A stretch of 64,000 nt of DNA from Manis javanica (taxonomy: Eukaryota > Chordata > Mammalia > Pholidota > Manidae), in contig NC_133170.1 in the NCBI RefSeq assembly GCF_040802235.1, forward strand, positions 6,835,001-6,899,000. Direction: 5' to 3'. This document shows positions 20,403 through 33,870 of the stretch, piece after piece. How positions within the stretch are numbered: the first letter of the stretch is position 1; every line of letters starts with the position of its first letter. Both the position numbers and the translations under genes were made by a program. The notes beneath the pieces were generated by a model. It worked only from the letters and a program-made list of their open reading frames with translations. It ran no database searches and had not been told where the DNA came from.

Positions 20403-20804
20403 TCTAATGCTTTTTCATTAGCTATGTGGCATTGCACCAGAAACTCATGTGCAGAGTCAACAGTTTCCTAAGGGATCAACAGTTTTGTAAGGGCTCCTTC
20501 AAGAGAACGCAAACTGTTTTTGGAACTTCTATGCAGGTCATAAGATTAAGCAATGAAATGGCCTGACTACTGAACACTTTTCAAATGCAAAATTTAATCA
20601 ATGAATAGTTTAGGAAATGGATGCGGCAACTTCCTCTTCCAAATTTCTCCTCCTCTGCATTTTCCAAATCACAAGTCGTAAGTGTTGTAGTTTAAAGAAT
20701 GCATGGGTATGAGGTGGGGGAAGAAGGGAGAGGAAGAGAGGAGGGGGAAGAGAGAAGAATGAGGTTGTGCCTGTGCAGAAGGTACTGGAGGAAGGATCTG
20801 ACCT
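20403..20804. other. unannotated; purine-rich tract
   Basis: The only notable feature is a G/A-rich run at about 20716-20762. No gene. Confidence 0.4.
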
Positions 20805-21340
20805 CTGCCCTTCTAGGGTTGATAGCTGGGTCTATGAAATAAACTGACAACAGGTAGATCAACAGGAGAAAAGATAGACAAAAGTATTGATTTTTAATGT
20901 TACATGCACAGGGCATCCCAGGGGGAGGAAAGTGAATCCTCAAAAAAACAGTGAGATTTGAGAGCTTATATACAGTCTTACTAGGGGCAGTGGAAGGGGG
21001 ACTAGGCTGCTGAGGGAAGGGTAGATTATTTTCAGAAAAGATGAGTGAGGTTTAGAAGAACAGATGGGAGCTCTGAGAGTCTGGGACAAAGCTCGTCGGA
21101 GTGTGGTGCAGACTCCCAGCCTCCTCTCCTGTGATAGGCGTCATCTCACCTGGTTAATGAAATCCAGGGGAGAAGATAATATGATCATTGATTTCCTTTT
21201 GCAAGATCTGTATCTAAGCAAATGAAGAGAGTTCAAAGAAAGCCTCTTCCTTTGTGATTTTTCAAGAACCTTCAGCTCCAAATAATACTTTGCCAAAGAA
21301 GCATATTTTAGGGCATATTTAGGGTCCTCGTGCTACCTTG
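20805..21340 (-). repeat. old LTR, recurrent family
   Basis: aactgacaacaggtagatcaac ... agaaaagatagacaaaagta at the left is the reverse of the family's U5 end (compare 40515-40560). Later ataatactttgccaaagaag near 21280 matches the family's U3. Boundaries are approximate. Confidence 0.5.
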
Positions 21341-22589
21341 GCAGGGTTATCCATTCTAAGTCCTGGTCCTCAGTTTAGAAATTAAAAGGATAAATGCACC
21401 CAAACTTGACTGACCCACAAACTCAAGAGATTCATTTATCCATTCTTTGACTAAATAATTCGTGTCCACTATGTGTCAGTCTTGGTGCTGAGGGTACAGC
21501 AAAGAAAAAACGGACCCATCCTAGCCCTTACTGTGCAAATGATCTAATATATGGAAAGATTTCTGCTCTTACATTTGTTGCTGACGCACGACATGCCACG
21601 TGGTGCTCCGAAAGCCCACTGCCTGGTTCCCAATCAAGTCGAACAGGTATGAGATCGTCCAGAATACTTTCCAGATTCAGCCAGAATTTCTTGCTCTTCA
21701 GCTTCCCTTTTATAGATGCCCTACAGCCCTAACGGCTTAACAGCTATTAAAAACATTCCTTCTGTGGAGAAAATGAAATACCCTTCATCAGATCTCTGCT
21801 TTCTAGTTACAGGAACATTCCAGTCATGCCTGTCTGAGATCACTTCTTGCTGATCTTGATTGGAGCTGGGGTATCCCCGTCTTTTGTTTATTTCCAATAT
21901 TTAAGACAGGCACAAACATATAAAGAACAGCTCTGCGGGCACAATTATACTCACTCTCTAGCTGAAAAAATAAGTGATTCCCAAGGCATTTAATACCTGG
22001 TTTACATACCTCCCCACCTTTCCCTCTAAAAGGAGGCCACCACCCTGAAGTTGGTGTTCCATGACATATTTGTTCCATGACATATTTGCATAGTTTCACA
22101 ATATACCTATGTATCCTTAAGCAAAACAGAGCATTATTTTGTGTGGTTTTTACCTTCCCTAGTGGTTTCCTATTATACTCATTCCATTGCTTTTTTTATT
22201 TTTGGTGAGTGTGACATAGAGATGAAAATGCAGACATAGGAGAGGCATACCTTAAAGTTTATTGTATATTAGCAATGTGTCCTTTGATATTTATTGCTTT
22301 GGCAATTTGTAGTCCACCCTGTAGTATATAAGAGTTCCTGTTGCTTCAAAGCGTCCTCCACATTTCTGTCTCCCTCATCATCAACGAGAACCTTTTCATG
22401 TTCACTGGCTATTTTGTTCTCCACTTTTGTGAGTTGGTATATACAGAATTTAAGTTCCATGAATACCAGAACTTTGTATTTCCAGCACCATGTATCTACA
22501 TTGTAGATATTCAATATATATTTTGTTGAACATTTGTCAACAAGTCTTATCATTTGACTGAACATTGTAGGGAAGGAAAAATTGTCCTT
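21341..22589. other. mostly unannotated
   Basis: About 21425-21560 holds a remnant of the same ancient repeat seen at 12160. At 22056-22090 a 17-bp word (ttccatgacatatttg-like) is directly duplicated. Nothing coding was seen. Confidence 0.4.
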
Positions 22590-22965
22590 GATGGTTGGGT
22601 CTGAAAATTAAATGGATGAAAACTGATTAATAGAAGAAAAACATACACATTTATTTAAGTTTTGCATGAAGCCTTCACAAGGAAATGAAGACCTAAAGAC
22701 ACAGACTGGAGCCCTTTTATGCTAGGTTTGATCGAAGAGCAGACAGTACAGGGGGGATCTGAGAGGTTAAGGGGTGTGAGGGCCTTGCCGCCAATGGGAG
22801 ACACTTACCAAGGCCCGTTTGCTAGGCTTCTTCTCGGTGTCCCTTTGCCTTTGAAGATGAGGCTGTTCTTTCCTTTTGGGTAGCGGGAGGGCACCACGCA
22901 CATGAGCGTTTTGTACCCTGTTTCAGGGAAGAGGAGAGAGCAGGTGTAGAGAAGGCAGAATTAAG
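22590..22965 (-). repeat. LTR-like element
   Basis: The left end (ggatgaaaactgattaatag then aaacatacacatttattt) has the reversed aataaa/U5 layout of the LTR group at 20805. The rest is diverged. No target duplication was identified. Confidence 0.4.
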
Positions 22966-22974
22966 AAAACTAAT

Positions 22975-23300
22975 TGTGGTATTTTGAATTTAATTCTTAA
23001 AGAAATTGCAGGCCTGGAGAGGAGCTAAAACACACCTTACCCAGACCCTGAGAAACCCCCGTGTGGCTCGAGTCCCGCTACCCAGGAGACGGAAATTCTC
23101 GCAGCTGGCTGCTGCCCAGACCCCTGGGAACAACTTGGCCAAACACTGATTACTATAAAAACCCCAAAACGTTTCCCTTTCGGGGCTGTAGTCTCTCCGA
23201 CTCAGCCCCTCACTGTCTCTGTTGTGAAGTCTTCTATTAAGTCTCGCGGGCACCGGTCTGGACTCCTGTGTTTCCTTGGCTTTTCTGACCTAACGCGGGG
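22975..23300 (+). repeat. GC-rich LTR-like element
   Basis: A TATA box (actataaaaacccc, about 23152) follows a GC-rich segment. Downstream, cactgtctctgttgtgaagt and ttctattaagtctcgcggg resemble an R/U5 region. No matching second LTR, so it is solo or partial. Confidence 0.5.
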
Positions 23301-24339
23301 TGGAGGTCACAGCGATTGTATTGTTTCTGCTCTTACTCAAATGTCTTCATCTTAAAATATTTAATATGCTAAGGTGCCATACTGGGATAGCATTTCCTGA
23401 ACCCCATCAATATCAATGACAGTGAATAGCTTACGTGAACTTCTAAAAATTACTCTTTTCTTGATACGTTAGATTTTTTTTAAATATGTTTGAGTGCTAA
23501 TGTTTTACAGGTTATATGTGTAGCAGATGTGTTCTCTCAACGTATGGCTTGTCTTTTACCATTTTTTAAAAAGTGACTCTTGATTCACAGAGGTTTCTCA
23601 TGTTAACACAGTTTCCCATTGAGGATGGAAAAGTCAAGGGCGGGTGTTCCAACCTGCCAGGTGCCTCTGGTCCTCGTAGTAATTCAGGAGCCCAGGTTTC
23701 TTTCAATTTGAGGCTACATCCTTTCCTGGGACTTGGTTCTATTGGCTTCATTGAAACAAGGTTGCAGCTACAGCCATGCCCCTGACGGCAGGAAAAGGTA
23801 AGGAGAGGGTGGGCCCACATGCTGTAGGAGGGAGGGCCGGGGCACCCACACAGTCCACTCTGCACCTGGGGAGAATTGGTTCACGTAACTGTATCTAATC
23901 ACAATGGAGGGAGAAACGTCACCCAGGCTAGGCAGCTACTGCAGCCTTCTTCTCCTTGGAGAAGGGGGAGAAAGATTTCTACGGGTACAGGAAAAAGCTT
24001 GACCACAAGGACCTTTCCCTATTCATCTATTACTTGGGAGAGTTTGTATGGTTGCAGCGATCTCTTCCTTGAAAATCAAATACATCTCCCATCTGAAATT
24101 TTAAGGCCTTAATTTTTTTTTTCATGAGAATTTTTAAAATTTAGGAATGAAGTACTTTATGGTAATAGAACCGTTTAGCCTTATTATTTCTTCTTAAGTT
24201 TGGGTAAGTTATCTTTTTCCAAGAAAATGGAACTCTGGATCTGAATTTTCAAATGTATTGGCACAAAGTTATTTGTATAATTACTGTTTAAGCATTGCTT
24301 GAATACTTGGGGAGCCTGTCATGACCTCCCCCTGTTTCT
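23301..24339. other. unannotated sequence
   Basis: No gene or recognisable repeat. Short frames near 23570-23865 on both strands have no motif support. Confidence 0.4.
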
Positions 24340-24810
24340 GATCCGAATACTAATCATGTGTGACTTTTCCCCTTTCCTTTTCCTCTCGCCAGAGGTTGTC
24401 TATTTTATTACTGTTTTCAAATAACCAGCTGTTGGCTCCGCAGATGCTCTTTATTGTGTCTTTGATTCCTAGTTTCTTATTTTCTGCTCTTATCTATTAT
24501 CTTTCTGCTTTTGTTTACTCAGTTGCTCTTTTTTCTTACTTCTTAAGCTCATTAATCGCAAAAATACACATTTAAAACTAAAAACTTTTCTCTACACACT
24601 GCTTTTAGATGCATTCCAGAAGCTTTGATGTTTGGTATTTTCGTGATCACTCAGTTTAAGATTTCTTAATTTCTGTTATGATTTCTGCTTGGCCCCATGG
24701 GTTATTTAACGGTGTAACTTTAAATTACTAAATAAAATATAAGTTACCTTTCTTTTAATTTTTAATTTAATTGCATTACAGTCAGCAACTGTGGCTAGTA
24801 GGGTATTCTG
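24340..24810 (-). mobile_element. L1 ORF2 fragment
   Basis: The text is the reverse complement of the mid-ORF2 region of L1 (aaataaccagctgttggctc ... cattccagaagctttgatgt ... ttggccccatgggttatt). The frame is broken throughout. Confidence 0.65.
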
Positions 24811-25019
24811 AATACAAGGCACTGTTACCCTCCTCTCTTACTTGAGCCCCTTTACCTTGAAATAAACTTGTCCTTCTTAACTCTTCCTCTAGGAACTGTC
24901 ACTAGCCCAAATGACACACGACATATGACTGACTCCTTGAGTGAGTGGAGCATAGGATCAAACTGCAACTCATGCCACATATGTATTTGTTAGCCGGTTA
25001 TACAATTCATCGTTTGCAA

Positions 25020-25270
25020 TGCTAGGAGGTAGCATTTATTGAAGGCTCACATGTTCCAGGCACAGCACTAAGAATCTTATATACATCATCTTATTTCATC
25101 ATCCCAAGAACACCATGATACAACCACAACCCCAAGAGCATTCACTTTGCAGACAAGGAAATTGAGGCATTGAAAAATTAAATTAACTTTCCCCAAGTCA
25201 CACAAGTTCAAGTGGTTGCACCAAGAGAAGAACCCTGCGTTTCTGGACCCCAGAGCTGATGCTACATAAG
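25020..25270 (-). repeat. MIR SINE
   Basis: The reverse MIR is recognisable: tgaaggctcacatgttccag, then gacaaggaaattgaggcatt, cacacaagttcaagtgg and ctggaccccagagctgatgc. Confidence 0.75.
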
Positions 25271-25421
25271 CACTCAAATGATGCTTGTGGAACAAAGAAG
25301 TCTCCCTTTCAGTAATTCGTGGCCAAAATGAAGTTTATTACACTGGGTACTGCATTCACATAATATTCTTTATTATCACTTTACATAAAACACTCAAAAC
25401 TTATTGAAAATGCTTAGATAT

Positions 25422-25831
25422 TGTTCTGCCCGGAGTTTCAGGTCCCGGGGGTGAATAGGCAAGTCCATAGCAGCAGTGCAAAAGCAGAGAGGATTTTATT
25501 GCTAGCTCGAGCTCGGGTCCCAGTCGCATCCGACGCGGTGGAGCCTTGACCAGGGACCCCAACCCTTGATTTAGCATCCTTATATAGGGTTGGGTTACAT
25601 AAGGCAGTTGGCAACACTCGCGCAGGTGGTTCGTGCTCGTTTCCGGGTGACCTACTTTACCTAGGGGTGTGGCAGTACTTGATTGGCTGGGGTGAAGGGG
25701 CTTTCCCTGACCTGAGGTCTAACTTCACTTCTGCGGTTTTCCTGTTTGCCTGCTTTGCTCGGGTGGAATTTTTCAGCCTGGGGTCGTGCATGCTCTGACA
25801 GCTCAGAGATTCTCTCAGCCTTGTCTCTACA
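25422..25831 (-). repeat. solo LTR (class I ERV) with atat target duplication
   Basis: On the minus strand it starts TGTAGAGACAAGG and ends CCGGGCAGAACA. It is flanked by atat at 25418-25421 and 25832-25835. The reversed TATA region is near 25578-25590 and a reversed poly(A) signal near 25495. It is not obviously the same family as the 8-kb provirus. Confidence 0.85.
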
Positions 25832-25835
25832 ATAT

Positions 25836-26409
25836 GTGGAATTATCTTACTTGTAGACTTATTGCAAGTCATCTACAAAGCAACAAGAATTACAAGACAG
25901 CTGCTATCTTTTAGTATCAGTTGTTTTGGTTTTACATGTTTTTCTGACAAACCAGTAGACAACCTCTAACCACATTCTTTTAAATGTTTCCTGTTAATGC
26001 TGTTGAAGCTCCGTAAATTATGAAATTTCTAAATTGCTTAAGATACTTTTCAATCTTCCCCAAAAGTTACTTTTGTTGTTTCTTCTTCTAGACATAAAAC
26101 TTTTCTTTTCTCTCATGACATACGTCATTTTCTAGAATTATGTGTACACTTAAACATTTTTATCGTATATTTATAAAATAAAGAAATAAGAAACTGAAGA
26201 CATGTCATGGAGTATACTTTGTTACTCATTTTTGAAGTTAATGAGGTTTTTCTTTTTTGGTGTTTCCTTCTTGTATTTAATGACAACAAGCAATATTTCA
26301 AATTATCTTTCGATTTGAATTATCTACTCTTTCTACCTAAAATGAAAAACTTACAATATGCATAAGTTAAATTGATAAAGCTAGTAGTGATTAATCATCT
26401 GTATTTTTT
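25836..26409. other. AT-rich unannotated sequence
   Basis: No gene or clear repeat. Confidence 0.4.
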
Positions 26410-27125
26410 ATTGTATGAAATAAATCTAATATAAAATCTATCATTTTAACCATTATCACCACTCTCCATTTCCAGAATTTTTTTCATCATCTCAAATAGA
26501 AGGTGTATCCATTAAATGATAGTTCTCTATTCTCCCCTTCCCCAGGCCCTGGTAACCTTTATTCTACTTACTGTTTCTATGAATTTCCCTAATCTAGGTG
26601 CTTCATATACGTGGCATCAGACAATATTTGTCCCTCTGCGTCTGGCTTATTTCACTCAGCACAATGTTTTCAAGGTTCATCCACATTGTAGCATGGATCA
26701 GAATTTCATTCCTTTTTTAAAGCCAAATAATATTCCACTGGGTATATACCACATTTTATTTATCCATTCATCTACTGATGGATATTTATGTTGTGTCCAC
26801 TTTTTGGCTAATGTGAATAATACTTCTATGAACGTTGGTATAGAAGCATCTATTTCAGTCACTGCTTTCAAATCTCTTGGTTATATACTTAGGAGAGGAA
26901 TTGCTGGATCATATGGTAATTGCATGTTTAACTTGTTGAAGAATCACCAAACTCTTTCCACAGCATTGAATTATTTTATATTCTGATGAGCAATGTATAA
27001 GGGTTTCAGTCTCTTCCCATCCTTGCCAATACTTGTTATTTTCTATTTTGTTTTGTATGGTAATAGATATCTTAGTGAGTGTGAAGTGGTATCTCATTGT
27101 AGTTTAATTGTCTATATTTAACTCT
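26410..27125 (-). mobile_element. L1 ORF2 3' end / 3' UTR
   Basis: Reverse-strand L1 text runs from accattatcaccactctcca through tatttcactcagcacaatgt, ttattgctggatcatatgg-like and ccaatacttgttattttcta. The reading frame on the minus strand is interrupted. The + strand open frame at 26516-26986 is an antisense shadow. Confidence 0.8.
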
Positions 27126-28389
27126 GATTTGAGAGGTAGGGGAATCAAAAGTAAGAGAGATTTTAAATAGACTTACCCAAATACTTAAAGTTAGTAGGTG
27201 GTGAAGGAGAAACTAGAGTCAGGGTCTCCTGATTTGAACCAGGCATTTTTCTTCTTTACAATCTTGCCTTATTGTATCATTATATTTTCTATTTGACTCT
27301 TTATATATTTTCTCTGACTTATATTTAGAGTTTAAATAGTACAGTGTCCATGTAGTATTAGGTTTGACCATATGGGATTGTTTTTGCAGGCCGACACAAT
27401 CAAACATTAAAAATTTGGTTTGGTTTAGCTTAACATGGAAACATGCTCCTTTAATCAAGGATGTGTGGGGGTGAAAAGTAAAATTTCAGAAGATGTCTAA
27501 AATATATTGAAAGAAAACTGTTTGGTAGACTTTGAAGGGTGAAGGAACAGAAGACTTTCTGGATATACAGAGTCGTTTATAGTTCCTTTACATTTGGATT
27601 GCATTACAACTCTGTGTATGCTTAAAAATATGTTCAATGTATTGCCTTCTAATTCTAAAGACCTTTAAATTTGATTGTATCCTAAGACATATAAACCTTT
27701 TCTTTACTGAATTTTAAAGACCCAAAACTTAACGTAAGCCAACATCATTTTCATATTCTCAGAACCATCCTTTTTTAAAAATGTAAATGGGAAGGAAAGG
27801 GTTATTGTTTATCAGTTCTGCAGCTCTTTCTGCTTTGTTCCTGGCAGACACTTCTAAGAAAGAAAGAAGGGAGGTGATCTGCTCTAATTTCTTATGAACA
27901 TTCCAATAAATAGACCTCCTGGCACAGAGGACGGATGGTACTGGCTAGCTATAGAGGCTTTATCTATGGAATGCTTTTAGCAGAATGTGCCTAGCTGCCT
28001 AGGAGTGCTTATGGTAACCAAACCTGGAATCTGAATTCATAGGAAAAAGCTTCCTGGAAAGTGTCATGTAAGCTATGCAACTATCTGAGTATAAAAAGGA
28101 GTATAAAGCAGCTCTTTACTTGCACACTTTCCTTGGAGACCCCACATGTTCGTCTTGGCCAGACTTGTGTTGATGGTCCCAGAGACATCCATACTTCACC
28201 TGTGCTTTATGATTACTTATACCCTTGAAATTATGGTAAAGCTTAAGTCTCTGGTTTGGTGAACTTGATTTGACAATCTAATCCTTCGTGTTATCCTATA
28301 ATGTGAATTTTGGATGTCGCCTATACCTTTGCAGATTAATAGCCACATCATAAGTAAGGTACATCTAAATGAATACATATGACAACGTG
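27126..28389. other. unannotated; one LTR-like block
   Basis: At about 27900-28180 a block with ctgagtataaaaaggagtataaag and a downstream pyrimidine-rich segment looks like an LTR core, but no ends were defined. The remainder is featureless. Confidence 0.35.
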
Positions 28390-28835
28390 TACTCTTTTTA
28401 ACAACTGTGTAATACACCACTGAGTATAGGTATCATAATTTATTTACCCAGTCTCCTATTAAAGAATATTTAGATTGCTTCCATTCTTTTTGCTATTATA
28501 AATAATGTTGCAATAAAGATCCTTGTTTAACAGATCAACTTGCACAAAAGTGAAAGCATATCTATAAGATAAATTATTAGAAGTGGAAATTTTGGGTCAA
28601 AGCATATCCATTTTCAGTTTTAAGAACTACTGTCAATTTGTTCCTTCTAGAGGTTATAAATTTATACTTCCATCAACTGTGTTGGCAAGTGCCTGTTCCT
28701 CTGTATCCTCACCTTTTCTTTTCCAAACCAACAGGTGAAAATTTTTATATCACTTTAGGTTTCATTTACTTTTCTCTTATGCATGCAATTAAGCACCAAA
28801 TAAATACATCTTTAAAAATTTTTAATATCTAATTT
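28390..28835 (-). mobile_element. old L1 (L1M-type) fragment
   Basis: Reversed L1 text: gattgcttccattctttttg, caataaagatccttgtttaa, aattattagaagtggaaatt, aacaggtgaaaatttttat. No open frame. Confidence 0.65.
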
Positions 28836-29805
28836 TAGGTCTGGGACATGGATTGGTAGTTTGGACATTGGGTAAAACACAAAGTGATCTGCATTAAAGA
28901 TGTCTTTCTTCACAGATGTTTTATCCCTGACGTTCTCTGCACACCCCCAGTTTTCAGGCACTGATCTCCTGTTAAATAAGCTCCTTATAGAGCAGTGATA
29001 ATCATCAGCCTTTGGAACTTAATGGGAAAGAAGACTCTGAGGGGGGGCTGGATGGAAGGGGGGAAAGCACTGCTTAGGGCAGATAAGGCTCTGGGAAGGA
29101 AACCTACTCATTATAAATGCCTGCAACCGACCAGCGTAGGAAGGACATAGAGAATAACGAGAGGAAGTTTTAGAGGTAGGAGAAAATAACTTCCTATCAG
29201 TGAAGAAGAAAGTGGCATCTCAAGTTTTTAAAAGAGGAGGTGGAATGACTGAAATATTTAAATACAAGATGACTTTTAAATAGTTAGTAGAGTTGACTAT
29301 AGAACACGGTTTGCTGAAAACACAGAAGCCAAACTAGATATTTTATAGGGAGAGATACAGAACTTAGACTAATGATTATGCACAAGGAGAGAAAAATTTA
29401 TCTGAGAGTAGATAATCATCACCATAATTTTCACATAGATACTTGCTTCACCATCACCCGGCTGCTCTCAGTCAAGTTCTCTGCAAAACAACAGGGTAGC
29501 TGAGTAGTAAAAAAGGCACTGATCATAATGGTGTGGGCAGGGTAAAGAGAAACCAAGAAAGGATGGGGACACCACCCGCGGGCTGGTAAGGCTGAGGGAA
29601 GGGAGCAGTTATCAGAACCCAGAGTAAGTAGCTCAAGCTGAAAGAAAGGGCTGCCTCAGAGGTGCCCTAGGCTTCAGAAAGGAATGCAACCACCAGCGGG
29701 GGTCAAAGGGAGCCAGAGAAATAAATCCCTCAAGTTTACTCTCTGCACAGTCTCCAGTCTCTTGTCAGTGCCCCTCCCCCAGTGGCCGAATCCCACTGGA
29801 AGCTA
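28836..29805. other. unannotated sequence
   Basis: No gene or identified repeat. Confidence 0.4.
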
Positions 29806-30267
29806 TGCTAGGCAGAATAATGACGCTCCAAGAGGTCCATGCTCTAATCCCTGGAATCTATGAATATGTTCCTTTTTACATGGCAAGGGACTTCACAGAT
29901 GCAATAAAGAATCTTGCACAGATGCAAGGGAATACCTTTGGCCCAGTGTAATCATAAAGGTCTTTATAAGTGAAAGAGTGAAGCAGGACAGTCAGACAGA
30001 TGTGAAGATGCTGTGTTGCTCACTTTGAAGATGCAGGAAGGGGCCATAAACCACGGAATGCAGACGGCCTCTGGAAGCTGGAAAAGACAAACACACTCTC
30101 CTCCAGAGCCCCCAGAAGGAATGCAGCCGTGTCAACACTTTGATTTCAGCCCAGTGAACCTCTTTTCAGACTTCTGACCTCCGGGACTGTGAGATAACAG
30201 ATTTGTGTTGTTTCAAGCCATGAAGCTTACTGTAATTTGTTTATAGCAGCGATACAAAACTAATACA
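29806..30267 (+). repeat. MLT1-type LTR (MaLR/ERVL)
   Basis: It begins tgctaggcagaataatgac and ends aaactaataca. It carries the typical MaLR features: gtctttataagtgaaagagt, ctctggaagctggaaaagac, gaaggaatgcagccgtg, cttctgacctccgggactgt and gtgttgtttcaagccatgaa. This is an ancient eutherian element. Confidence 0.85.
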
Positions 30268-32124
30268 GAAACCAAGGCAGCCTGTTGATGCTGTCCATCA
30301 TGATCCAATCCCCTGAACACGGAACAGGGTGGAAAGGAACAGGGAGTTGACCCATGGGACAAACAGACATTATATAGTATATTCTACCCTTTTACCCCTA
30401 GTCATGCATTCTGTCCTTGGATAAAATGTGGAATTTGTTCCTCAACAGAACAGACACACAGAAACCCATCAACCACCATATTATCATGGGATGACGTCAG
30501 TTCAGTCATACTCCCAACCTGAAACTAAAAGTATTACGCATCCCCAGAGCTCTTTATACACCTTGTCTAGGACAAGCAAAGAAGGGTGGAAAGTTCCCAA
30601 CATAAAATGTATTTGCTAATTTTCCCACTACTGCATTTAATTACACAGCTAAGTTGATAACCATATCTTCTTTCTTTCGCTACCCATTCCATAATCCCCG
30701 TATCCCCTCCAGCACCTCGCTTCAGAGAGTCTTTTACCTGGAGGGTGACCCAACCTTTAGTGACTCTATCTTTACCAAGTTGTTGCAGTTTCCCATCGAC
30801 CCTTATTCCTGGGCATGGCAGTACTGAAGGGCACCCCAGTGAGTTTCCTGGGTTCTAGACAAAGACGTCCTTGCTCCCACTTCCAGTTGTATCCTGGGAA
30901 TCAGGATCAATCACTCTCACCAACAGAGTGACCAACTTCTCTACCTGGTTGTTCAGAGGCATGAGGACCTCAAAGTGGTCAAAGGCAGTCTCAGTTTCTT
31001 GGTTTTCCAAATGATTGATTCTGTTCCCTAGGAGACACACTCCTCTAAATCCCCTAAGCCCAAGAACTGCAGAAAGGAAGGAAAATATCACTCACTGGGT
31101 GTTGAGGAGTTAATAGTGAGCAGGTCACTCCAACTTTAACCCTCTGGCTTCCAGATTCAGGCATCACAGTTGTAGAAGAGATGGACCTGAATTGCCACCA
31201 TAGTTGTATTGTTAAAACAGACTCATATGGATCACAGATCTTAGTTACACCAAACCACCAATGATTTAATTGATACATGCAGAATATAGACATGAAATGT
31301 AGCATCTGTTCCTGAAAGAGTATTTCTTTCTAATTTTCCCTTTTTCCCAGACTGGAATGCATTTTGGTTTTGGAGTAACAGATGGCTGCCTAATGGAGTG
31401 TTTTCAGATAAAACTATTTGGTAGATATTAAGGGTTTCATGACCCAGCTCTCATCACCCAGCCAGTCACGTCCACCAATTCATAAATTCTAGATCTATTT
31501 ACAATAAGAAATCTAAACAGACAAAGTATATCCTGCTAAAAAGCTGGATATTTTTTAGGTAATGAATTTTCTATATATTTCCACTAGTAAACGCCATTAG
31601 CAGGTTTACAAGTCAGGATGGTTAATGTCAATTATTTCCCCCACATTTCCTTCCCAGAAACATTTATTGGTGACTGGTTTAAGGTACATGTTGTATCATG
31701 AAGGATGGTATTCCGACCTCACAGGGTGTCCTTTCCCAGCAGGCATCTTTAGACGCTTCTAGGTGATGAGACATATGTAAAGACAGATGAACATTCTGGG
31801 CATAAGTGTGTTGTCACAATTCTTTTGCTGTAAAATGAATCCTCTAGTTTGAATCTGTGTAGACACCATATACACGAGCCACCAGAAGCAGTTTCGGCAG
31901 GGTAGGTTAAATTATACCTGAAATGCGTATCGTATCTCTCCCTATTAGGACAAGCCACTCCATCTCCATGATGGAAGACGTTCAGTGGAATCGGTCTCCA
32001 TGGGGTTGGCTGACTTCCCAGGGAATGGTGCCATATGCAGGCACCTCACTGGCCTCCATTCTTTTCAGGGGTCATAGTCACAGGCTCAGCCTGGTGAGGT
32101 CAAGATAATGTTGTTGAACCCCTG
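30268..32124 (-). mobile_element. probable MaLR internal region
   Basis: From roughly 30780 to 32124 the minus strand has short decayed frames and text such as ggcaccattccctgggaagt (reverse of 32010-32035) typical of MST/THE1-type internal sequence. It abuts the LTR at 32125-32494, which would be its 5' LTR. The 30268-30780 part is unassigned. Confidence 0.45.
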
Positions 32125-32494
32125 TGCATTAGTTTGCTAGAGCTGCCACAACAACATACCATAAACTGGGCAGCCGAAACCACATAAATGTATTTTCTCA
32201 TAGTTCTAATAGTGGTTAAAGGCCCCAAATGGAGGTGTTGGCAAGTCTGATTTCTCCTGAAGCCGCTCTCCTTGGCAGGCAAATGGATGCATTCTCACGG
32301 TGTCCTCACAGACCCTTTCCCCTGCGTGCCCTCATCCCCAGTGTCTGTCTGTGTCTCCTAACCTCCTCCTGGAAGGGCACAAACCACCCTAATGGCTTCA
32401 TTTTAATTTAATTACCTCTTTAAGTACAGTCACATTCTGGGTGTTAGGGCTTCAACATAACGAATTTGGGTGGTATGCCATTTAGTCCATAACA
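32125..32494 (-). repeat. MST/MLT1-type LTR (MaLR)
   Basis: Reverse-strand MaLR LTR: tgcattagtttgctagagct at one end and catttagtccataaca at the other. Within it are gaagccgctctccttggcag and tgggtgttagggcttcaaca. Confidence 0.85.
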
Positions 32495-33870
32495 CTCTAC
32501 CCTCTGCACCCCTGAAATTCATGTCTTTCTCATATGCAAAACATGCACCCCTATCCTAACAGCCCAAAAGCCTTAAACCATTTCAGCATCACCCCTAAGT
32601 CCTAGATCTCACCTAAATATTACATAAATCAAGTACAGGTGAACCTTGAGATATGATTCATCCTGAGACAAAAATTTCTCCCCATTGTCTGAACCTGTGA
32701 AACCAGATAAGTTACTTACTTCCAAAGTACAAAGGTGGGACAGGCATAGGGCAGCCATTCCCATTCCAAAGGGCGACTCAGAAAGAAGAAAGGGTCACAA
32801 GTCCCAAGCAAGTTCACAAGCCTAGCAGGGCAAATTCCATTAGATTTTAGGCTCAAGAATAATCCTCCTTGGTTTGATTCTATATCCTCTGGTCCCACCA
32901 GGGTGGCAACCCTGCCTTTTGGGTCCCCTGGGGAAGCAGAATGCTCCTGGGGCCTTGGGTGGTAGTTCTGCCTGCAAGACCCTCTGTATAAGTGCAATTG
33001 CATTCTGAGCGACTGCAGGTGAGGGTGTCAACACCTGGGTTTTGGGGGGAGTGGCTCCACAACGCCACGCATAGCTTCTTTTCCTGCCACCGTGGACATA
33101 TACACATAGGACCATTAAGAAAACACAGGAATAACTGGGGATAGAGGGTTACTCACTTCCAGAGGGTGGGCCATCTTGTCTACCTAGTTCCCGAGCTCTT
33201 CTTCCACAGTGGATGACCCTCTGGTGGCACTTAGAGGGGACAATAATATCTTCACTATCCAAGCCCATGCTGCCAAGTCCATTCCCACACCTTTCCCCTT
33301 GTCTTCTTGCTGTCAGTTTTGTAATCTCTTCTTTTCAAGTCTCTGTGTAACCACTGAACCATGAGCCACTATCCGTGAATTAGTGTGGATAACATATCTC
33401 AGGTTACCTCTCTTACCATATGAAGTGCACAAATATATCATCCAGATTTCTGCCCTAAGGAGGGTTTCTCTCAACTACTCTCTGAATTACCCGCTAAGTG
33501 GGACCCCAGTTTAGTAGCCTTTGATTTCTGACTGGCCTCAGTATATCATGCAGTCCTCTCCACAGACAAGTCCACATTTCTTCCTATTCTGCTTCCTGAA
33601 CATAGAAAACTCCTTTCTGTATCTGCTATATCTCATAGTTTTCAGTCAAATAATCTTTATGCCATTTTAATGTGCTATGAGTCCCCTCAACCTCCCCCTC
33701 ATTCTATTAGTGAAGGCAAGTCACAGCTAGTCAATTCCAGGAAAGGACCTAATCTCTCAATGGCTGGATCAGCATGTACACACAGGGAGGGAGGATTAAC
33801 GGGGGCCCATCTTCTAGGACTGTCTGTCACAGTAATTACAGTTAAAGGACTTGAAAAGGTAGTTCCGCGT
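32495..33870 (-). mobile_element. MaLR internal region, 3' part
   Basis: Immediately right of the LTR, 32495-33160 matches reversed MST-type internal text (ttcatgtctttctcatatgc, tgattcatcctgagacaaaa, gcagggcaaattccattaga). The segment to 33870 is probably more of the same ERVL-related interior but is less clear. Confidence 0.6.

Noticed and set aside
26516..26986. 156-codon open frame on the + strand
   Set aside because: It is antisense to a recognisable minus-strand L1 ORF2/3' UTR; the peptide has no domain and matches the usual L1 antisense shadow.
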